Assembly (NCBI GenBank): GCA_024291935.2
Contig: CM044307.1
Location: 97,221,461-97,285,460 of the forward strand
Origin: Okapia johnstoni
Lineage: Eukaryota; Chordata; Mammalia; Artiodactyla; Giraffidae
Direction: 5' to 3'
Length of the DNA stretch: 64,000 nt
How positions within the stretch are numbered: the first letter of the stretch is position 1; the number at the start of each line of letters is the position of its first letter. A program made the position numbers and the translations under genes. The notes beneath the pieces are model-generated. The model had not been told where the DNA came from. It did no database searches and saw only the letters and a program-made list of their open reading frames with translations. Shown here piece after piece: positions 20,880 to 31,282 of the stretch.

Positions 20880-23454
20880 TTGCATAGGAACCTGAAATGT
20901 TAGGTCCAAGAATCAAGGTAAATTGGAAGTGGTAAAACAGGAGATGGCAAGAGCGAACATTCACATTTTAGCAATCAGTGAACTAAAATGGACTAGAGTC
21001 GGCGAATTTAATTCAGGTGACCATTATATCTACTACTGTGGGCAAGAATCCCTTAGAAGAACTAGAGTAGCCATCATAGTCAACAAAAGAATCTGAAATG
21101 CAGTACTTGGGTGTAATCTCAAAAATGACAGAATGATCTCTGTTCATTTCCAAGGCAAGCCATTCAATATCACGGTAATCCAAGTCTATACCCCAAACAC
21201 TAATGCCGAAGAAGCTGAAGTTGAACAGTTCTATGAAGACCTACAAGACCTTCTAGAATTAACACCAAAAAAAGATGTCCTTTTCATGATAGGGGACTGG
21301 AATGTAAAAGTAGGAAGTCTAGGCACACCTGGAGTAACAGGCAAGTTTGGCCTTGGAGTACAGAATGGAGCAAGGCAAAAGCTAACAGAGTTTTGCCAAG
21401 AGAATGCACTGGTCATAGCAGACATCCTCTTCCAACAACACAAGAGAAGCCACGACAGATGTACATCACCAGATGGTCAATACCGAAATCATATTGATTA
21501 TATTCTTTGCAGCCAAAGATGGAGAAGCTCTATACAGTCAGCCAAAACAAGACTGGGAGCTGACTGTGGCTCAGATCATGAACTCTGTATTGCAAAATTC
21601 AGATTTAAGTTGCAGAATGTAGTGAAAACCACTAGGCCATTCAGTTATGACCTAAATCAAATCCCTTATGATTATACAGTGGAAGTGACAGGTAGATTCA
21701 AGGGATTAGATCTGATAGAGTGACTGAAGAACTATGGATGGAGGTTTGTAACATTGTACAGGAAGCAGTGATCAAAACCATCTCCAAGAGGAATAAATGC
21801 AAAAAGGCACAATGGTTGTCTGAGGAGGTCTTACAAACAGCTGAGAAAAGAAGAGAAGCAAAAGGCAAGAGAGAAAGGAAAGATATATCCATCTGAATTC
21901 AGAGTTCCAAAGAATAGCAAGGAGAGATAAGAAAGTCTTCCTCAGCGATCAGTGCAAAGAAATAGAGGAAAACAGTAGAATGGGAAAGACTAGAGATCTC
22001 TTCAAGAAAATTAGAGATACCAAGGGAACATTTCATGCAAAGATGGGCTTGATAAAGGACAAAAATGGTAGGGACCTAACAGAAGCAGAAGATATAAGAA
22101 GAGGTGGCAAGAATACACAGAAGAACTATACAAAAAAGATATTAATGACTCAGATAACCACAATGCTGTGATGACTCACCTAGATCCAGACATCCTGGAG
22201 TGCGAAGTCAAGTGGGCCTTACGGAGCATCACTATGAACAAAGCAAGTGGAGGTGAACCTAAAAGATGATGCTGTGAAAGTGTTGCACTCAATATGTCAG
22301 CAAATTTGGAAAACTCAACAGTGGCCACAGGACTGGAAAAGGTCAGTTTTCATTCCAATCCCAAAGAAAGGCAATGTCAAAGAATGCTCAAACTACCACA
22401 CAATTGCACTCATTCCCCTTATTAGCCAACTAATGCTCAAAATTCTCCAAGCCAGACTTCAACAGTATGTGAACTGTGAACTTCCAGATGTTCAAGCTGG
22501 TTTTAGAAAAGGCAGAGGAACCAGAGATCGAACTGCCAACATCCATTGGATCACAGGAAAAGAAAGAGAATTCCAGAAAAACATCTACTTCTGCTTCATT
22601 GACTAGCTAAAGCTTTTGACTGTGGGGACCACAAAAAACTGGAAAATTCTTCAAGATATGGGAATACCAGGCTACCTTACCTGCCTCCTGAGAAATCTGA
22701 ATGCAGGTCAAGAAGCAACAGTTAGAAACAGACATGGAACAATGGACTGGTTCAAAGTTGGGAAAGGAGTATGTCAAGGCTGTATATTGTCACCCTGCTT
22801 ATTTAACTTATATGCAGAGTACATCATGTGAAATGCTGAGTTGGATGAAGCACAAGCTGGAATCAAGATTTCTGGGAGAAATATCAATAACCTCAGATAT
22901 GCAGATGACACCACCCTTATGGCAGAAAGCGAAGAAGAACTAAAGAGCCTCTTGGTGAAAGTGAAAGAGGAGAGTGAAAAAGTTGGCTTAAAACTCAACA
23001 TTCAGAAAACTAAGATCATGGCATCCAGTCGCATCATCTCATGGCAGATAGATGGGGAAACAGTGAAAACAGCGGCAGACTTTAATTTTGGGGGCTCCAA
23101 AATCACTGCAGATGGTGACTGCAGCCATGAAATTAAAAGACACTTGCTCCTTGGAAGAAAAGCTATGACAAACCTAGACAGCATATTAAAAAGCAGAGAC
23201 TTACTTTGCCAACTAAGTTCCATATAGTCAAAGCTATGGTTTTTCTAGTAGTCAAATATGGATGTGATAATTGGATCATAAAGAAAGCTGAGCACTGGAG
23301 AATTGGTACTTTTGAATTGTGGTGTTGGAGAAGACTCTTGAGAATCCCCTGGATGGCAAGAAGATCAAATCAGTCAATCCTAAAGGAAATTGATTCTGAA
23401 TATTCATTGGAAAGACTGATGCTGAACCTGAAGCTCCAATATTTGGCTACCTGA
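20880..23454 (+). pseudogene. BovB endonuclease/reverse transcriptase remnant (copy C)
   Basis: Endonuclease region at about 20880-21600 with GDWN codons at 21292-21303, inside an open piece of 196 codons (21133-21723). The RT region follows, with YADD codons at 22898-22909 and the block FIPIPKKGN near 22350-22380. The frame changes after 21723, returns to the first frame near 23200, and is cut by several stops (for example TAG at about 22604 inside the FIDYAKAFD motif region). A deletion near 22250 removes part of the palm lead-in relative to copies A and D. More mutated than copies A and D, consistent with an older insertion. Inactive. Confidence 0.87.
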
Positions 23455-23551
23455 TGCAAAAAATTGACTCACTGGAAAAGACCCTGATGCTGGGAAAGAC
23501 TGAAGGCAGGAGGAGAAGGGGATGACAGAGGATGAGATGGTTGGACGGCAT

Positions 23552-23600
23552 CACCAACTCAAGCAAGAGCTTGCTTTTCAGCAAGCTCTGGGAGTTGGTG
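23552..23600. repeat. Interrupted palindrome in the BovB copy C tail
   Basis: Outer arms caccaactc (23552-23560) and gagttggtg (23592-23600), inner arms agagcttgc (23566-23574) and gcaagctct (23581-23589), with a six-base loop ttttca. A 5/2-base internal asymmetry separates the arm pairs. The inner arms are absent from the same place in copy A. Confidence 0.8.
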
Positions 23601-23745
23601 AAGGACAGGGAAGCCTGATGTGCTGCCGTCCACGGGGTCGCAAAGAGTCAGACACAACTGAGCAACTGAACAACAACAGATAGACAGACAGACATGTTGA
23701 TTCTTTTTCTCTGGAGAACTCTGACAAATAAACCACACCAAATTT

Positions 23746-24190
23746 TGGCTTATGGATGTTTGTAAAACCCTTTTGCACTACTTCTCATTTCTGCAATCCA
23801 TTATTCAAAGCAGACAGGCTTTTAGGTCTAAAGGAGTAGAGGGTATGAATCATGGCATGAGACTGGGTTGGTATCACAGTACCAAGGTTATATTCCCTGG
23901 ATAAATCTCTTATCTCTCTGGGCCTGCATGTCTATTCCTGTAAAATGGGTTATGGTGCTGACTGAGGGATAAAATGATAAGGACAGTAATGACAGGAAAA
24001 ATACATTCCTTTTTCAGAGTATTGACTAAGTGCCATGAACATGGATTCTCTTTTCTCTCCCAAACAGCCTTAGAAGTTGAAACTGAGGTTCACAAAGGGC
24101 TAAGGAGCTTTTCCAAATTCACACAGGCAGCATGTGGTAGATGAAGCTTCAGAACCTGCACCATGCTGTCTCCACAACACACGTGAAGAG
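23746..24190. mobile_element. MIR fragments, both orientations
   Basis: About 23875-24000 reads as plus-strand MIR (ataaatctcttatctctctg, tgtaaaatgggttatggtgc). About 24015-24180 reads as minus-strand MIR (attgactaagtgccatgaac, ttgaaactgaggttcacaaa, ttcacacaggcagcatgtgg). Both are strongly diverged. Confidence 0.6.
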
Positions 24191-25330
24191 GCCTAGCCTA
24201 TGCCTGCCAAGAGCAGATATTCTATATTAATTCCTTCCACTTCCCTCTTCATTGTCTTTTGTCTGATTACTCAGCTGTTTCTGCAAAGGTCAGAGCCAGT
24301 GAAAGCAATGAAGTGTTGTTCCATTCAATTTATAGCTCTCAGGCAGTCAGGAATCTGCCCCAAGGTGATTCATTCTGCAATTTCTTGCCAGGAACTGAAT
24401 CTGAAAGCAAAGACTGCCTGTTCCACCACAGCATCTAGAGTGGCTGATGGTCAGGTTGGGATTGTCTAACCAAATGGACACAGCCACTGTCTATACTGCT
24501 GAATTCACTCCCAGAGTCAATCACAAGCTGATGCGTTTGGATGTACACCTCATTGCCTCTACTTTCCTGGTGTAATTTCACCACGAAATCACACCATGGA
24601 AAGTAAGAGTGAAGAGCAGATGATGGTCTGAATCTCGCTTCATAACTCAGTGCTGCCCAGAGTGGGTGGTGCCTTTTCTTACTTGGTTATGTTGATAGGA
24701 GAGCCACGCAAAGTGGCACGAGAGCGGCCCTCCCTCTGCCCCTTCTCTCTTCTCTTTGGAAAACACTGAAGAGATCTGTTCCATTAGCATGAAGAGTGCA
24801 TTTATGCATTTTTTAAAGTGGTTTTTGGCAAACCGGAGAGCTGCTCTATGACAGGCTACAGTCTGGCTATTTATCATAGTAATAGGCATCCTTACAATAT
24901 AGATGTCTCTGAATGTAACATTATCTCTTTGAAAATTCATTTCCTGTGAGGATGTTGATGTTGGTAACCAAGTTATTCTCTAATTCTAGGGGAAGAGGTT
25001 TTGAGAGTCCTCTCTTGTTGACATAACAACTGCTATATGCATGCTCAGATTTTGATCAACTTAAATAATTTAAATGTTAGCAAAGATTGGTTTAATTCCA
25101 GCTAATTACTTTAGGGCTTGCAATATAAATGGTAATGTAGGCAGTAGTATTTTTATTATTAAGCTTTTGCTATAAAACATATTTTTCAACGATAATTTAA
25201 AAATTTAGGACTTGAATTACAGATTTTCATAGTCTGATGCAATGAACACTTGACATTTGTTACCACTATATCTACAAACACGATGTTTGGCGTGGGTCAG
25301 AAGTCATGAACATTGGGGTGTCAATTCCTT
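24191..25330. other. Repeat-free non-coding interval
   Basis: About 1.1 kb with no recognised transposon. Frames of 89 and 97 codons overlap on opposite strands without motifs. The AT-rich core at 25040-25260 holds TAATTA-type words, which occur in many non-coding sequences. No function can be assigned. Confidence 0.4.
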
Positions 25331-25635
25331 CCTGGCCTCCTGTCCCTCTATTCCTCCACAGTGATGCCAAGCTTCTTTCTGGGTCATAAAGAACATGTCC
25401 TTCTTCCCCATGCTATGCTGTGCTATCTCCTTCGTCCACAGTGACCCTCCTGTCCTTCATCCCCCTCTTCCCACTGTGCAGCCCAAATTCTTCTCCTCCC
25501 TAGACATTCAGATCAAATATCATCTCCCTCAGGAAGCCTTCCCTGATTTTCCCATACTGCTTCTTTGGAGCTTAATGTCTATTTATCTCCTACAATTCTT
25601 CCAAGACATATAAGTCCAAATGTAGTTAACTCTTG
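25331..25635 (+). mobile_element. L2 LINE 3' fragment
   Basis: aatatcatctccctcaggaa, gccttccctgattttcccat and ctatttatctcctacaattc follow the order of the L2 3' end. Diverged. Confidence 0.6.
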
Positions 25636-25644
25636 GCTATCCAC

Positions 25645-25915
25645 CTGGACATGCCTGGTGGTCCAGTGGTTAAGAATCTGCCTGCCAATGCAGGAGACAT
25701 AGGTTCTATCCTTGGTCTGGGAAGATCCTACATGCTCTGGAGCAACTAAACCCAGGCGCCACAACTGCTGCAACCGGCACCTGGAACCCCGCCCCACAAC
25801 AAGAGGAGCCACCATGAGGAGCCACGCACCGCAAGGAAGACACAGGGCCCCCACGAGTAAAGAAGCAGACCATCCACCCAAACACCCTAGAAGGCATGGA
25901 GAGACCTAGAAAGAA
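25645..25915 (+). mobile_element. Long tRNA-Glu SINE
   Basis: Head tgcctggtggtccagtggtt, B box ggttctatccttggtctggg, then the extended body of the long ruminant/cetartiodactyl type (caactaaacccaggcgccac ... accatgaggagccacgcacc). Frames on both strands here are by-products. Confidence 0.8.
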
Positions 25916-26274
25916 ATCCACACTTCTTGCAACAAGGAAGTGAGAGATGATTCTATACAGTTTGATCCAGTACCTTAAGAATAGAACCATGTCTTCTAGG
26001 ATTCTGCTTATCCCACAGGGCCAGATGGCAAAGCTAATACAGACTCTTGAAGAGAATTTAGAAAGTGCTAAAAAAAAAAAAACCAGGGGAAAAACAACTC
26101 GATCCAATTATCCAGTGATAACCTCTGCTGATATTTAGTGGATATCCTGGTGCTTTGTTTTGTTTTTAGTGTGCATGTCTATGTGAATTTTGATTCTCTT
26201 CATTCCTTAGACCGTGCCATGACCACTCGCCATGACCATGCTCATTGGACCTAGCCTGTTCTTAGTAAAGGTTG
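25916..26274. other. Non-coding DNA
   Basis: No gene. Contains an A-run at about 26070-26083 and a TTTTG-rich patch at 26155-26168. Nothing else is recognised. Confidence 0.4.
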
Positions 26275-26530
26275 TATTAGAGGTACATATGATATGTATC
26301 GGAAAGTTCACACACAAATCAAGTGTACAGCTTGATGAATTTTAATAAAATGAAGACACCCATGTAACCAGCACCTGGATCAAAAAGTAGTATTTTACCA
26401 ATGCCCTAGATGCCCCTCTTGGGTGCCCTTCCAGTTATTACCCTCCCCCCAAAGGTAATCATTATGTTTACTTCTAACAGATTATAATTTTGCCTGTTTG
26501 GGAACTTTACATAGAATAATACAATTTGTA
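26275..26530 (+). mobile_element. Old L1-like 3' region
   Basis: caagtgtacagcttgatgaa, acacccatgtaaccagcacc, aaaggtaatcattatgttta and actttacatagaataatac follow the pattern of an ancient L1 3' end. Subfamily not assigned. Confidence 0.55.
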
Positions 26531-27004
26531 CTTCTTTATGTGTGTCTGTATGTCTGTATTGACCAAGCTGAGTTTAGGTTGAGGAACAAGCTGAGGGTAT
26601 CCACCCAGGTGAAGCAGATATTGGACTAATTTGTGTACATAAATGTGCTTGCAATATAGGGAATAACTCATTGATCTCCCAGAAAGTGCTCCAGGGCCCC
26701 TATGTTCATAGCCTAAGTGCCACCATATCATTCGGGACAGTCTCAGAGCCAGAAGATACCACCATCCCAGCCTAGGCTTAAGTAGCAGGAAGTGAAGGAT
26801 AATTCCCATTAGCACAAACTGAGAATAAAATCCAATTATTAAAAAAAAAAATACAGGGCTAACTCCCCAAATTATTTGAAGCATGAGAGAAGGCTTTGGC
26901 CTCCTGGGAAGCTTCTAGATCTGTGTGTGTTGAATACATTTTCCTGTGCCAGAAATTATAGTCCTATGGATTCGATGAATCAGATCTATTTCTAACAGGA
27001 AAAA
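26531..27004. other. Non-coding DNA
   Basis: No recognised repeat or exon. The 125-codon minus-strand frame (26507-26884) is hydrophobic and low in information, with no domain and no gene context. I reject it as a gene. Confidence 0.45.
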
Positions 27005-27190
27005 TGAGTATAAATCCAGTAAAAATAGCTACCTTTTATTAACCACTTCTTTTATATGCCAGACACTATTATATATACACGTCAACTGCTTTATGTAAAT
27101 GTATTGCACAGTCCTCAGAAGAACCTTAAGAGATAGATCTTACTACCCTCATTCTACAGTCGAGGAAACTAAGGTAAATCCGCAGTTCTG
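27005..27190 (-). mobile_element. MIR fragment
   Basis: atatgccagacactattata, agatagatcttactaccctc, tctacagtcgaggaaactaa on the plus strand is the reverse of MIR's second half. Confidence 0.7.
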
Positions 27191-27272
27191 ATCACTGGTG
27201 CTGGAATGGGGCTGGCTGGTGAGGTGGTCAGCAGAAGGTTTTCGAAGGAAGGTTCTTAAGAATGACAAGACA

Positions 27273-27400
27273 GGGACCTCCCTGGCAATCCAGGGGTGAA
27301 GACTCTTCAGGGGGTACAGATTTGATCCCTGCTCCAGGAATTAAGATTCCATGTGCTGTGTGGCATGGTCAAAAAATGAAAAAAAAAATTTTTTAAAGAG
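27273..27400 (+). mobile_element. CHR-type tRNA-Glu SINE with TSD
   Basis: Head gggacctccctggcaatcca, B box atttgatccctgctccagga, then ggcatggtcaaaaaatg and an A-rich/T-rich tail. Duplication agaatgacaagaca (27259-27272) and agaatgacaataca (27401-27414), 13 of 14 identical. Confidence 0.9.
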
Positions 27401-27414
27401 AGAATGACAATACA

Positions 27415-27785
27415 GTAAGAATCCGAGAGTCTACTCCATGAGAGTGGTTTCTTCCCTGAAACTGGATGGGAAGGAATTCAATCTATCTAGCTAATACGGA
27501 GTGGAACAGGTCTCCTTGAGAAAAAGAGCCCGTGTCTGTGGAGGCCTACAAAGGAGCTCAGTGCTAGATCTGAGGAGGGGAGGTAGGGTGTGATGGTCTG
27601 GTCAGGATCCTGTCCCCCAGCGTGCCCTCCAACTATCCCCTGGACACTTGGGCAAAAGATGCCAGCCTGAATCCCTGGCATCAGAACTTTCTTAGAATCC
27701 TGGAGAGACCCTCTATTATCTCCTGGAAATCCACTCCTCTGAGCAGGCCTCAGTGATCGAGTATAGGATTTAAAATGTAAACCAA
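27415..27785. other. Non-coding DNA
   Basis: No gene or repeat recognised in this spacer between two CHR SINEs. Confidence 0.45.
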
Positions 27786-27789
27786 CCCT

Positions 27790-27981
27790 TGGGCTTCCCT
27801 GGTGCTCCAGTGGCTAAGACTCTGGGCTCCCAATGCAGGCGGCCCAGGTTTGATCCCTGGTCAGGGAACTAGATACCATATGCCACAACTAAGGGTTCAC
27901 AGGCTGAAACTGAATGTCCTGCATGCTGCAACTAAGACCTGGTGCAACCAAATAAATAATATTAAAAAAAAAAAAAAAAAC
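27790..27981 (+). mobile_element. CHR-type tRNA-Glu SINE, long form
   Basis: Head gggcttccctggtgctccag, B box aggtttgatccctggtcagg, extended body with ccacaactaagggttcacag and gcaaccaaataaataa, then an A run of about 17 bases. Confidence 0.88.
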
Positions 27982-29229
27982 TAAACTAACCCGGAAGCAA
28001 GAGGCTGAGTGTTCCTCTTTTTAAGACTCTGTGAAACTGCTGTCAGTCCACACCCTTTAGTTTCCACTAGCCCTCAGGACAAGGGATAGAGCTGAGGCCA
28101 GACACAGCCAGAAGACCCTTTCCCTCAAAACTGCCCAGAAGGGAAGGGAAACGTCCTGAGGACCGCAGCTGGCTTAGAGTGGCGCCAAGACAGTGGCCAC
28201 AGATTCCTTCGGAACATCCTATTTATTGAGAAGCTTGTCGGCACCTTACCTGACAAATCAGGCCTGGAGAATCCCTGCAAGGCTCTCCTCCTGGGCAAGA
28301 AACTGGCACAGTTTCCCCCAGTTCCTCATCCAAGGACTAGATGGCAAGGGATATTAACAAGGAACACTGTTCCAGCTATCAAATATAAATACAGCATGAG
28401 GCTTGTTCCCCTGAGAACTGACTGAGGTCAGCAAATCTGCAGGGAGGTTCTCTGAATAACCATCCTTAACAGGTCCGAGGAATAATTTGATGAAGGAGGC
28501 TTAAGAGGTTAAAGCAGGGAAAACTGGTGGGAAAAAGACAGCTTTTATCTTTTCAAGTCGAGCAAGCAACCCTCTCCACTGTCTATATTAACTTCTAGCT
28601 TTTTGATCACAGCAAATCCGAGTGGAAAGTAAGAGTGGGAAGATGGGTGTGAGGGGAACAGTGGGCAAAGAATAGAGAAGCGGAGGAAGGGGGAGGTGAG
28701 AGCAAATGGGGTAAAACTCCAAATAAAAGATAGCTTGGATGGTGTGTCAATTAAATTAAACATAAGCAAATTAACAAATTAATGATCAAGTCTGAGAGAA
28801 TGATGCCTATTTTAAAATGGGATACAGGAAAAACCAAAAGCAGTAAGACAAAAAGGAGTTAAGCATAGAGCAAAATATTCCAAATTAAGATTAGGAGTGA
28901 ATAAAAATAGAATAAAATAGATAATTTTTTGAAAAGACAGGGTCAGTGAAATAAGAGACAAAAGCTTTGAAATAGAAAGCTATTAAAATTAAGCTGGAGC
29001 TAAACCCAAATGATAAAAAGAAAACTAAATAAAGTGAATGTAATTTAAGAAGTACAAGAAAGTAAGAAAAAAGGAACTCATAACAACACAACTCAAAACA
29101 ACAGCCACCACCGGACCGGCTGGGCTGCTCCAGGGAAAGGAGGAATGAGGAAGTCCTTTGGACAGCCAGGCTCTCCTCAGAAGAGAATTCTCTTGAGGCC
29201 GGTCCCTGCTGTCAGGCTTTTTCAGTCTG
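27982..29229. other. Non-coding DNA, A-rich toward its right end
   Basis: About 1.25 kb without a recognised young repeat. From 28790 to 29100 the plus strand is strongly purine-rich. The short minus-strand frames there are leucine/phenylalanine-rich artefacts of that composition. Confidence 0.45.
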
Positions 29230-30055
29230 GTTACATATTCGTCTATTCCTATCCTCATTCATTCATTCCCCAAATACCTATTGTGCCGAACTGGAAATTC
29301 AACTGTGTGAGTCAAGCTGAGAAGAATTTTGCCTCCACGAGGCTCACAGTCTAGTGGCATGAGAGGGTGCTGGGAGAGAACACAGATATTAAACAAATGA
29401 CTACACAGGCAAAGTAATAATTACAGGGTAATGAAGAAAGGGCTTCCATGGTGGGTCAAAAGGTAAAGCGTCTGTCTGCAATGCAGGAGACCCGGGTTCG
29501 ATCTCTGGGTCAGAAAGATCCCCTGGAGAAGGGCAGGGCAACCCACTCCAGCATTCTTGCCTGGAGAATCCCATGGACAGAGGAGCCTGGCGGCGCAGAG
29601 TTGGACATGACTTTCACTTAATGAAGAAAAATCCCATAGCGCTAAGGGGATATATGAATTGGCCATTGATTGAATGTACATTAGGAATGGGGGATGTGGA
29701 GTTGGTGTGGAGATAGATGGACATCGGGGGAGACTTTTCTGCCAACATATTTGTCCTGAGATTCAGAGGATATATTAGGAATTAACCAAAGCACAGTAGG
29801 GGTGGAGATAGGCAATATACATCAAGGCCCTGAAACAGGAAGGCTTTAATCCACTTAGGAACTAAAAGAAGGCTGTGGCTGAAGCTGATAGACCTAGCAA
29901 GGGAGAAGTGTTGGATGCAGTAGGAGAGGATGGTGAGGGACAGAATAAGAATTTGGATGTTTATCTAGGAGCAATGGGAAGCCAATTGCTTGTTTCCTTC
30001 AGGCAACTGAGGCAACAAAAAGTGTTCCATCCATTTGTTTACCCTTTTGTTGGTG
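29230..30055 (+). mobile_element. Ancient interspersed repeat, split by a Bov-tA
   Basis: cattcattccccaaatacct, gaggctcacagtctagtggc, then after the Bov-tA tcaaggccctgaaacaggaa, aaggctgtggctgaagctga and gcaatgggaagccaattgct follow the order of a common old mammalian repeat. Family not assigned with confidence. Confidence 0.55.
29440..29618 (+). mobile_element. Bov-tA SINE with intact TSD
   Basis: tRNA head ggcttccatggtgggtcaaa ... ggttcgatctctgggtcaga and Bov-A body ending cggcgcagagttggacatga, with an internal deletion just before the end. A perfect 11-bp duplication taatgaagaaa lies at 29429-29439 and 29619-29629. Confidence 0.93.
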
Positions 30056-30059
30056 GGTG

Positions 30060-30170
30060 GGAGTTCTCTTCCTTTGAGGCAGGGCACCATATCTGACTTG
30101 TATGTCACTGTATTCCCAGCACCTATGCAGTGGACAATCAATAAGTATTTTGAATGAATTAATAGGAATT
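30060..30170 (+). mobile_element. L2 LINE 3' end
   Basis: gaggcagggcaccatatctg, tattcccagcacctatgcag and aatcaataagtattttgaat match the L2 terminus, including the final gaatgaatta. Confidence 0.75.
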
Positions 30171-31175
30171 ATTTTGGTAGGACCACAACCAAACTCCAGG
30201 TCTTCTGCAAAATCTGTTTCCTCCAAGAAGTTATATTACCAGCTCGATAGTTTGCTTGGAGGCCTATCAGCTCGTCAGTAAGGTGGATGTGAGATGTCTC
30301 GCTCAATGCTTTTGGTATCCGTAAAATAACAGCTCAGCTTCTGAAGCACTGGTTACTTCTGACAGTGTTGAGAATCGCTAATGAATTCTGCCACCTTCCA
30401 TGATGTGAGATGGATGCCATGGCTGGCTACTGGCAGCCAAGTAGGGGGAAGGAATTTATCATTGCACGTCCACGTGCCCTGGCATTCTTTTCCTGAAGAA
30501 CTAACACATGCAGTGCCAAACTGCTTTCCCATCAACAATTTTCACAAGTCTCAGGGAAAACTTAGCAATACTTGGCTTCTTAGCAAGTTTTTCCCCAAGT
30601 GATGGAGTACCTAGGGTACTCGACACCTGAAATAGATCCGTTTTTAACAGCCTCCTCTTGTAGAAGACAACATTATTTTTAGTAATAGTCATGTAATGAT
30701 CAGGAATGTTCTTTCTTGTTTCCTTTATTTTTGTGGTTTAAAATAAACAATAGTTTTTTTAAAAGAATAAATACGAGTTTTACAAACACTACTTTAAAAT
30801 TAGTAAACTATGTCAATCAACTATGCTTCAATAAAAAAGTTGTTTGTTTTGAAAAAAAAATTGAGGAGAGTGCTAAAAAAAATCAATGAACTACTTCACA
30901 CATGAACTAAAATTTGCACTTACTAAACAGAAGTATCACATCTTGCATTTTGCACTCTTTATCACTATTTAAAATTTGAATACAAATAAAAAACTCAGAG
31001 TGGTCACAGAGAATGTCAGAATTAAAGTAGCAAATTTTGTTTCTTTGTTTTTAAAATCACTATGTCATGATTGTTTATTTCAAATCTACTTGTTTAAATC
31101 AGATGGCTGCCTATTTTCCATATTTTTTAAAAACACTTTGGCAAAAATTCTTATGCTGTTATTCACCTATTGCTT
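30171..31175. other. Non-coding DNA, AT-rich
   Basis: About 1 kb. An A-rich L1-like end (caatcaactatgcttcaata plus A runs) may lie at 30800-30880. No gene. Confidence 0.4.
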
Positions 31176-31282
31176 AAGTGTTAAAGTTTCTCAGTTGTGT
31201 CTGCCTTTTTGCAACCCCATGGATGGTAGCCCACCAGGCTCCGCATTCCATGGGAATTTTCCAGGCAAGAATACAGGAGAGG
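31176..31282 (-). mobile_element. Bov-A fragment, head-to-tail with BovB copy D
   Basis: tttctcagttgtgtctgcct ... ttttccaggcaagaatacag. It lies directly beside the 3' tail of BovB copy D, in the same orientation, and repeats the same tttctcagttgtgtc words found in that tail at 31299-31315. Confidence 0.75.

Larger units (their letters stand above)
20344..23675 (+). mobile_element. BovB LINE copy C, full 5' region retained
   Basis: About 3.3 kb running from a 5' untranslated region (ccatcagaaagcttccacaa, cacccaagatggatgggtca) through endonuclease and RT regions to the tail agcaactgaacaacaac. With the upstream monomers the unit would be 19641-23675 (4.0 kb). A 15-bp direct repeat, acagatagacagaca, lies at 19626-19640 and 23676-23690. 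It is part of a GACA-rich tract, so as a TSD it is likely but not proven. Confidence 0.88.

Noticed and set aside
21133..21723. 196-codon open frame as a functional endonuclease gene
   Set aside because: It is the BovB endonuclease segment, out of frame with the reverse transcriptase and lacking the domain's N-terminal part in the same frame.
26507..26884. 125-codon minus-strand hydrophobic frame
   Set aside because: Composition-driven, no motif, no conserved neighbour, and it crosses an old L1-like border at 26530.
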